From: Bursaphelenchus xylophilus
Lineage: Eukaryota > Nematoda > Chromadorea > Rhabditida > Aphelenchoididae
DNA length: 64,000 nucleotides
Assembly: GCA_904066235.2 (NCBI GenBank)
Contig: CAJFCV020000001.1
Span: 9,734,001-9,798,000, forward strand
Reading direction: 5' to 3'
Shown: in pieces, positions 56,996 through 64,000 of the stretch
Numbering within the stretch: position 1 is the first letter of the stretch
Layout: each line of letters opens with the position of its first letter
The notes under the pieces: model-generated
Database searches by the model: none
What the model was told of the DNA's origin: nothing
The model's input: only the letters and a program-made list of their open reading frames with translations
Made by a program: the position numbers and the translations under genes

Positions 56996-57714
56996 ATGCT
57001 GCTGGCCGAGAAACCAATTGTTTTCCGTCTCTCAATGTCATTCATAGACGAACCGATCAGTTTCTACACCACTATCCTCAAGCCTGCTGATTATTCGGCA
57101 TTCAAATTATGCGCCACCAAATTTCCGGCGACTTTTCATAAAATGTTTGTGGATGAAGGGTAAGATAAATATAGAATTGACGGTTAAAAATTTTAGAACA
57201 ATAATTGACGTGGTGGCCCAAACAACGGAAAAGAGCTTATATTTGAATCTGCGGAATACCACGGTAACACAATGCCCCTCAATCTCGGTGGTCCTTCAGA
57301 AAGCCGGACTCGAGGAGACAAATGCCCATTTGAAGTCGATTATTCACGATATGAGGGCGGGTTTAAAACACAACAGTAGTGTGACAGCTTTGTCGATTAT
57401 TTTAGAATGAAAGAACAACAGTTGAGACGGAGTTGAATGAAGTCCGAACCGAAAATCAACGACTGAAACAACAGTTATCGTTGATGAATCAAACGGATCA
57501 GTTGGTAAAAAAGGCGTTAGCCCAGATGGGAAAGAAGTGCTGTGATAAAGCGGATGATGAAGATATTGACGAGGAGCATACGGAGACTGAGAACAACGAC
57601 AAGCCGAGTAAAGCGTTTTCCAAAGCCAAGTGTCTCAAGTGCGACACTCCGATTGTCTTTAAATTTTGCACACGCATTAGGCATAGGACGAGTATTTATT
57701 CCCGAAAGCTTTAG
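56996..57714 (+). CDS. Coiled-coil protein of unknown family whose C-terminus lies in a MITE (211 aa)
   Basis: Exons 56996-57159, 57197-57375, 57422-57714; total 636 nt in frame. The second intron is placed with acceptor AACAACAG (46 bp); the nearer TTTTAG acceptor gives an immediate stop or a 25-bp intron. The first half (SFIDEPISFYTTILKPADYS; KSLYLNLRNTTV) looks globular; residues about 115-150 form a short coiled coil (ELNEVRTENQRLKQQLSLM), then an acidic stretch (DDEDIDEEHTETENND). The last 25-27 residues (CLKCDTPIVFKFCTRIRHRT and on) and the stop codon are encoded by the left end of the MITE at 57625-57922. The ancestral C-terminus is presumably lost. Confidence 0.65.
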
Positions 57715-57922
57715 GTCGCGCTTTGCAGGGCAGCCGAGAATGATCCTCACCGTAAAACTCTCAAAAACGCTTCGAATTTTCACCAACTTTTTTGCCCAAA
57801 AGATCTAGTTCTTTCTACAAAACGCGAGCTAGGAAACCGGAATATGTATTAGAAAAGACGAATCAAATAGTGTACCAAATTTCATTAAGATCCGAGTTTC
57901 GCACTTTGAGCACTTCCCCCGT
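57625..57922 (+). mobile_element. 450-bp TIR family, diverged and internally deleted copy
   Basis: The left part aligns with the 62684 copy (CAAGTGCGAC[A/G]CTC.GATT, TCTTTAAATTTTGCACAC, GCGCTTTGC.GG) and the right part with its right end (CGCGAGCTAGGA, CCAA[A/G]TTTCAT, CGCACTT.G.G.ACTTCCCC). Central approximately 150 bp is missing or unrecognisable. More diverged than the other copies, so older. Overlaps the 3' coding end of the preceding gene and ends about 60 bp before the zinc-finger start codon. Confidence 0.8.
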
Positions 57923-57984
57923 AAATCCACCTTACTTTAGCTGATCCAATAACAACTTCAATCCTCCCATCCCTCCCTACTCCA

Positions 57985-58687
57985 ATGAATACATCCTCCG
58001 AGTCGAGTTCTTCGGATATTATACTGGGGATTGCTTCCTATCTCCTGTGTGCGGTCTGTGAGAAAGTCTCCGTGCCAGCAAAACATTCAAATGAATTGAG
58101 TCAGCATTTCCTCCAAGCTCATGCTGATAACCAACAAAACAGATGTCTCGTATGCCCCGAGGACGCGAATGTCCTGGATCTGGAATCTCATGCCAAATCA
58201 CATGCCCAGCGGGTGTATGCGTGCGAATATTGTGGGAAGAAGGGGAGGAAACATTACTTGAAGAGCCATGTCAGAACTCATACCGGCGAGAAACCGTATA
58301 AAGTAAGGTCAAAGGTCTGAAATAAGGACCGAAAAATGCTAAAGGGCTGTGCCCATGGTTCACGCTGTTTTTTCACACTTTGCATTTTAATAACAGGCAC
58401 TAATTTGAGCAATATCTCCGTATTTTAGTCCAACTTTACTCCAATTTCAGTGTCAACATTGTGGCCGTCGATTTGCTGACCAGTCAACGATCCGCCGTCA
58501 TCAAACAACAGTCCATTCGATTGAGAAACGATTCGTTTGTCCCATTTGCAACCGAGTAATCTCTCGGAAAGACAATTATCGAGTTCATTTGAGGAATCAT
58601 GGGCTGAATGGAGAATCAAATGCCGATGAAATCATCGATGTTGTAGATGAGAGTAGTCAGAGTAATGAGGCCAAGAATACAGCCTGA
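57985..58687 (+). CDS. C2H2 zinc-finger protein (184 aa)
   Basis: Exons 57985-58302 and 58451-58687; 555 nt in frame. Short serine-rich start (MNTSSESSSSDIILG), then about five C2H2 units: CAVC..HSNELSQHFLQAH, CLVC..LESHAKSH, CEYCGKKGRKHYLKSHVRTH, CQHCGRRFADQSTIRRH with a later H, and CPICNRVISRKDNYRVHLRNH. The canonical linker HTGEKPYK joins fingers 3 and 4, indicating DNA binding. The first two fingers are irregular. The tail is acidic (DEIIDVVDESSQSNEA). Likely nuclear; target unknown. A TTACTTTAG acceptor-like site 37 bp before the ATG would allow trans-splicing. Convergent with the Frizzled gene. Confidence 0.9.
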
Positions 58688-59146
58688 CACCTATCACGTG
58701 TATATACAGTCCATGCGTTTGTTGTCCAGATATTCTCGTTATGTATGACACCATATTACAATACAATCATAAATTTATTACCAATTGAAACACAAATTTA
58801 GAAGCCTGAGATGGGTACTGTAAGATAATAAATAATGAGTTACAGTTGAAAATGGAAGAGAGACGAACATAATGGACCCGATTTGATCGTAATATACAGA
58901 AATTGGAAAGGGACAAGTCTAAACCTCGGAGAAATTCTCAGAGGAAGACTTGACCCAACAGTATGGCAATTTGGTTTTTGGGGAGAGAAATGCGAAAATC
59001 ATGAAGACAAAGACGAATACCCTGAATAAGACGATATTTACAATATTGTGGCAGCATTATTACTACATTCGACCATAGTAAAACGATAAAATATTCAAAA
59101 ATGAGCTAAATTGTAAAATTTCGGCCGTGTTTTCGGCTGGACCGAC
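58688..59146. other. Shared 3' intergenic region of convergent genes
   Basis: Contains AATAAATAATGAG (about 58829) for the plus gene; no coding sequence. Confidence 0.6.
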
Positions 59147-61244
59147 CTACGATTGCCTCGTGGGAACTCTGGACCGGCCCAGGAATACTCTCGCATAGAA
59201 ATCCCCATAACTGTTGAATGTTTTTCCATTTATCGTCCAGACCGCGCAGGCCACGCCCACTGACAACTGAGCCACATATTTCCCGCAGAACATCAGAAGA
59301 TCCGGAGATTCATTGGTGAGGGCTGCTTGATTGATTGGACAGAGTTCTCTGGGCTGAGTGAAACCAAAAGATCCCCTCTGAAGGTGCAGACACCTGGTTC
59401 CATACCAAGATGTTAACCATGAGTCCATATTAACTGCTTGATAGAACAAGAACACGCAGTATGCAACACTGGCCATCATGTATAACGCCGCGAACATGGT
59501 GATTCGGATCATCAATCGGCTGATCTTCCCAGAAGCCGCTTCCAATTTTCCCAATGGAGCGGCTTTCTGACCTTTGATGTAGGATCTGATCCGGAGGATC
59601 GAGATGAAGCCACAGCCGAACAAGAAGAAGCCGGACACTGAAAAAAACAACATCATTAGACCGCCAAGGTTCTTTTGAAACTATAAACCAGAAAAGCAAC
59701 AGCGACAATAAAGGTTGACTATCAATTTTTGCCTTCGACATCAAGTATAATATACTCACCGATCAGAGCGGCTTGTGGGATGGCCACAAACCTCAGCATT
59801 GCCTGCGGTTGGAGATTTCCCACCGAACAAAGCCCTGTGAACATATCTCCATCAACAGAATTCGTCACAAGGACCGCGATAGCAGCAACGGCTGGTCCTC
59901 CCCAAGCCAGAAGAGAGAAATAAGAGCCAAAGACTTGTCCAACCGGTGCTTCTCCCCATTTCAAAGTGGTAACCAGGAACCACGCAAAGCACAGACAGAA
60001 CCACCAAACCGCAGCGGCCGTGGAGAAGTAGAAATTGATGAACGCGACGGCCGAGCAAGCAAAGTTGTCTACTCCTTGGGTGACCAGGGCTGATTGGGTC
60101 GAAGAAAGGGCTCCACAAGAAACGGGACCGCCTAAAATAACAATCAATACATCTCTGACGTCTCAAAATAAATCACCAAACCTAATAGCACTTACCAGCA
60201 ACAGTTCCGACCAGATAAGTCACACTGACAAAGAAATAACAGACGCCCATGTATAATATCGCCCGTTCTGGGAATTCGAAGCGCTCAATGTCGATGAGGA
60301 AAGTGACGACGGTGAATAGAGTGCATACCAAACATACTACCGCTGATAACCATGCAGTTAGACGAAGGAGACCACGTTCAGGAGCTGTGAAACCAAAAAT
60401 TGGAACAAATTCATCTGATTCACAAGGCAAAGAGCATTGCTGGATGGAAGAATTGGCAATTTGAAGGCGGTAACTGAAAAGATAAGTTTGTAAATGACAT
60501 ACTCCTTCAATTAAAATGGTCTGTAAGCAACCCGGACTATAAAAATCCAAGAAATTTATATTTTCCATCAAGACCCACCTGCTCTTGCTCAAAACCTTCA
60601 TTGTGTGCGGACATTCCAAAGTCTTCTCTGGAGGACTAACTGTGCTGCTCACTGGCGCACTTCTCGTTGTATTTTCACCCACACACATCTCATTTGGGCC
60701 CGGGAACTTGTCGCAATTGAAGATTTCCGGCCATGGATACCCAAATTTCTTCATCAGATCTTCACATCCGGTTTTAGCGGACAAACAAAGATGCCGACAA
60801 GGTGGGATGGGTTCGTCTAACATTGTACAAACTGGAGCGAACAATGTGCAGAGGAAAAACTTGAAATCCGGAGAGCACTTGACCTTGACCAACATCTCAT
60901 AGGACTTGATCTCAGAGTTGGCTTCGTCCTGAGTTTGATGCTTCAGAAGATTGGGAAAGATAGTCATGTTGTATTGAATGTCGTTGCAAAGGTCCATCGT
61001 GATAGGAACACATTTGTCGTTGTGTCGGACTGTCTGAAAAATAACAGTAAGAAATTAGGTCTCAAATTTGTATTATCCTTGAGAAAATCTATCGAAAATG
61101 GCCAAAAAATCCTGGAAATGAATAATAAACCTTAATCCTCACCTGATATTCATCGCTGACCTTGCGAACTTGTCCGAAACATCCATTTTCGGCCACTAAA
61201 ACTAGGAGAACCAGCAAAATCCAGGTCAAATTTGATGTCTCCAT
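59147..61244 (-). CDS. Frizzled-family Wnt receptor (565 aa)
   Basis: Exons 61143-61244, 60579-61033, 60196-60473, 59760-60131, 59147-59637; total 1,698 nt in frame. Signal peptide (LTWILLVLLVLVAENGCFG). Cysteine-rich Frizzled domain, about residues 40-155, with cysteines spaced as in the family (CVPITMDLCNDIQYNMT; CSPDFKFFLCTLFAPVC; PPCRHLCLSAKTGC). After a linker, seven membrane segments: LTAWLSAVVCLVCTLFTVV, GVCYFFVSVTYLVGTVAG, FYFSTAAAVWWFCLCFAWFL, YFSLLAWGGPAVAAIAVLVT, QAALIGVSGFFLFGCGFISI, MFAALYMMASVAYCVFLFY and KYVAQLSVGVACAVWTINGK. The Dishevelled-binding motif after TM7 is normally KTxxxW; here it reads KTFNSY. The cytoplasmic tail is very short (about 20 residues, ending VPTRQS). 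The protein should bind Wnt at the plasma membrane; which nematode paralogue it corresponds to is not decided. Confidence 0.95.
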
Positions 61245-62683
61245 CTTGTTTGGCCGATGAATCCCGTTGGATTCGATGACCAATTGGTTTATTGGGGCTA
61301 GTCGTCTACAACAAATTGAAATTTTTAGAACCAATTCGAGCAAATTTGTGTCCAACACGAGAAAAAAATAAAATATAAAAAATAAGTCAGGATGACGCCT
61401 TTTTTGGAAAACAGGTTTCTGAACGAATGAAGGTCGATAGAATGGGCGATTTTAGTTTACAAATGAGGAGGGTAATGTGTTTCACGATGTCAAAATTTAA
61501 TTTTTATATTATCCATTACCAAATATGTCATAATGACGCCTTTCTGCAACACTAATGACACAACCGACTCCAAGTGACTCAGAATTTGACACACATCCAG
61601 AACAATGCCCTCGGGCTTGGAATTTCGCAAACCATCGGAACTCCCCGCCCCTAACCTAATTAAATTGCCCTGCGGCAATAAACTTAACCATCTTCCGGCG
61701 GTTCAAATAAACCCCGCTTATAATGCGCGAAGGGCGAAAAAACTCTATAAATATAAAAAATTGGCCCATTCCCAACTTCATTCCACAAAACCCCGGAAGA
61801 CAAATGCCCTCGGGGCTTCGGGTCACTACCATAACACCCCGGGTTTTGGCCGCTCCCCCGAGGGCACCCGGCAATCGCGCGCACAACTTCTTGTGGCACT
61901 CAATTTGGGTAGTGAGCGGATAGCCCAAATACAGTGGTCTTCGGTCCGGCGACTGATTTAGAGCTATTTTACACTTGATATTAGACTTGGCATAGTCCAA
62001 TATATAAATTGCCCAAGTCGAATACAAAATGAGCGTCATCAACCATGGTCCATAAACCCAACGCCATCTTCAGAAATTATCAGCGCACCTTTCGCAAAGT
62101 GTTCCCAAGCTCATAAAATCAGAAATTGTGATTACACTCGGGTTATTAGAGGTTTTTTATGAATAGGTGGTTTCTTTCGCCAATTAATCAAAAACATGGT
62201 CGCGCGCGCTTATTACAACACAAACATCCCATCAGGGGTTATGGAGTGCTGGAAAGGGAAGATAAGATCAACTAGACAATAGATTATGGGACTTTGTAGA
62301 CGGAGCAAGGTCATGGATAATATAATTTATAAAACGGAATGACCCTCGTTATGATAACTGTTCTTATTTTGTTCCAATATACTGTAATAGGGCTGTTTTT
62401 GGATTGGGCAGAGCTTTTAGGATTTTAAAACATCTCCAAAATGCAAAGTTCACTTTCTTTTCCGGCTACCCCAAACTCCGTACCAAAATTTATGAAACGC
62501 CGTCGGATGTGTTCAAATATTTTTTTCGGATCGAAATTTATGGTCCGTGAGCGCTTCTGGGAGAGCCTCAAAAAACGACTGCCGAAAGTTATTTGTTACA
62601 TCATAATCCCTGCGCCGACTTTCGACTGCACCGTGCAGATTTTTTATGGACTGCACTGTGCACTCTGATTGTTTTTGCACTGA
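61245..62683. other. Upstream region of the Frizzled gene
   Basis: No gene. A G+C-richer patch at 61,600-61,930 has overlapping frames on both strands without splice or family support and several short CCCTCGGG/CCGAGGG inverted words. ACTGCACCGTGCAG at about 62625 and ACTGCACTGTGCA at about 62650 resemble words in the 21,780-21,990 repeat region. Confidence 0.4.
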
Positions 62684-63132
62684 CAAGGGAAGTACCCCAA
62701 GTGCGACGCTCAGATTTTCTTTAAATTTTGCACACACGTCGGGAATAGACCAAATATCAATTCCTGAAAGTTTTAGCTCGCGCTTTGCGGGCGCCGCCGA
62801 GATATCGGACGATTTTTGCCGCCGAGAGAGCACGCTAAACGTGGAGAGCGGTCAGAGAGAAAAGCGCTTTTTGGCCATAACTTTGGCAGTTTCGTGCGGA
62901 AAAATTTGATTTTTTGTAGAAACATTATCCTTTACAGTAGAAATAGGCATGAAACTTTTCGTGCCGAAATTCGGCAAAAAGTCCTAAATTTTCGCCGACT
63001 TTCGATCTAAAAATCTCGGTTGTTTCTGCAAAGCGCGAGCTAGGATTCTCGCATATATCTTAGAAAGAATTATTCTAAATTTGTTCCAAGTTTCATCAAA
63101 ATCTGAGCGTCGCACTTGGGGTACTTCCCCTG
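62684..63132 (+). mobile_element. 450-bp TIR family, full-length copy 2
   Basis: Starts CAAGGGAAGTACCCCAAGTG and ends CACTTGGGGTACTTCCCCTG. Closely matches 27715-28156 along its length, including CCGCCGAGAGAGCACGCTAA and CATGAAACTTTTCGTGCCGA. No coding capacity. Confidence 0.9.
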
Positions 63133-64000
63133 TGAGAAAAATTTTTTCGTTCTATTAAGTATTGACGACCTTCGAAAATGAAATAAAAATACAAATTAGT
63201 AACGAAAATCGTGAAAAATTTTAATAAATAATTCAAAAGGCAGTAAAATGAGCAAATTTAGAGGGTTATCAACGTTATCAGTAGTGGCAAACGGTGTGCC
63301 TCTCATTTCTCATTGATATGATGAATGTGGGGAGCATAAAATCATGAGAAAAGGTTGTCAAGTGGACCATAAAATTAGTACTGGTGAGTTGATTGGGGTG
63401 GAAAGGTAAACAGTTGTAAATTAGATCAATTTAGGGTAAATACAAGGTTTTTAAGAATCTAAAAGCATTCCTTTTTGCATCTCAACTCCTTGAAGGCCAC
63501 GCGAAGTGATTTCCCACACACTCACGGCCAATATGGCCAAGTTTTGGAACGTTTTTGTTGTTTACAGTACCCTAATTAGCCCAGAACTTTTCTTTAGTGT
63601 TTCCCAGCTACAAGGTACCCTGTTTTTATGGGGAAAATGGCCAAAAAGTGGCCAGGAATGAGTGAAAAGGCAACCTGGACTCTTCCGATGACCGATTGGC
63701 TTGTCCCCATCTGATTTGAATCTGAATTTAGATGAACAGCGGAGTCCATTCTGAATATTAATTAGGTGGGAAGGTGGGAGTTTTACGCAGTGTTGGCCAG
63801 GAATTCGTGGGAAAGGCTTGTTTTCGACAGTTTTGGGAAAAGAAAGGAAGAAGAATTAGGATTTTTGATCAAAATACACCAAATCATCATCGATAATATA
63901 ACTAGCTGTAGAAAAATAAAATTGAACCATATTTATCTCGATTTAGACTAATTTTACGCCTCAAGGGCCGTGTTTTACAATCCCATTATCAAACTGCCAT
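63133..64000. other. Intergenic, nothing recognised
   Basis: AT-rich; one short frame near 63766-63951 without support. Confidence 0.5.

Noticed and set aside
57381..57405. 25-bp intron using the TTTTAG acceptor in the coiled-coil gene
   Set aside because: Shorter than any other intron here; a 46-bp intron with acceptor AACAACAG keeps the frame.

Overview
The window reads as nuclear DNA of a nematode. Introns are mostly 40-60 bp and end in TTTTCAG- or TTTTAG-like acceptors, strong acceptors of the same kind sit just upstream of several start codons (typical of spliced-leader trans-splicing), and the gene set is animal: Frizzled, a mitochondrial ribosomal protein, glycine cleavage H protein, an MFS transporter and a type-B carboxylesterase. 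The species is not identifiable from this alone. All exon structures below were built by hand from open frames, splice sites and phase. Except for the cut gene at the left edge and the orphan exon near 39,601, every spliced chain closes in frame.

Layout. 1-671: 5' part of a PLP-dependent cysteine-synthase-like gene (minus). 672-12,172: AT-rich and nearly gene-free; only one small two-exon gene (4,316-4,990) is supported. 12,173-19,020: a 19-exon gene for an approximately 1,826-residue unrecognised protein rich in disordered sequence. 19,021-33,020: a repeat-dense block with a modular foldback element, a Tc1/mariner element carrying a second TA-inserted element, a palindromic MITE, a 450-bp TIR family, a MITE whose empty site survives in a neighbouring duplicate, T-rich tracts, decayed duplicated gene fragments and three GC-rich hairpin repeats. 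33,531-35,100: gene for a coiled-coil protein with one hydrophobic segment (minus). 37,368-39,366: a 2-kb palindrome with a tRNA-like sequence in each arm. 39,987-40,634: a small three-exon gene of unknown function.

From 42,031 to 61,244 the window is gene-rich: an MFS (SLC17-like) transporter, a secreted or anchored carboxylesterase, convergent gcsh, a Tc3-like element with long terminal repeats, a small unknown gene divergent from mrpl-9, a gene with a Skp1-like tail, a coiled-coil gene whose C-terminus and stop lie inside a MITE, a C2H2 zinc-finger gene and a Frizzled receptor (minus). The right end is intergenic with another copy of the 450-bp TIR repeat.

There is no evidence of operons or pathway clustering; the genes are a mixed housekeeping and developmental set. 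The most unusual signals are the transposon archaeology (nested insertion, preserved empty site, exonised MITE), three GC-AG introns in three different genes, the tRNA-bearing palindrome, and a cluster of three hairpins sharing one 8-bp stem end.
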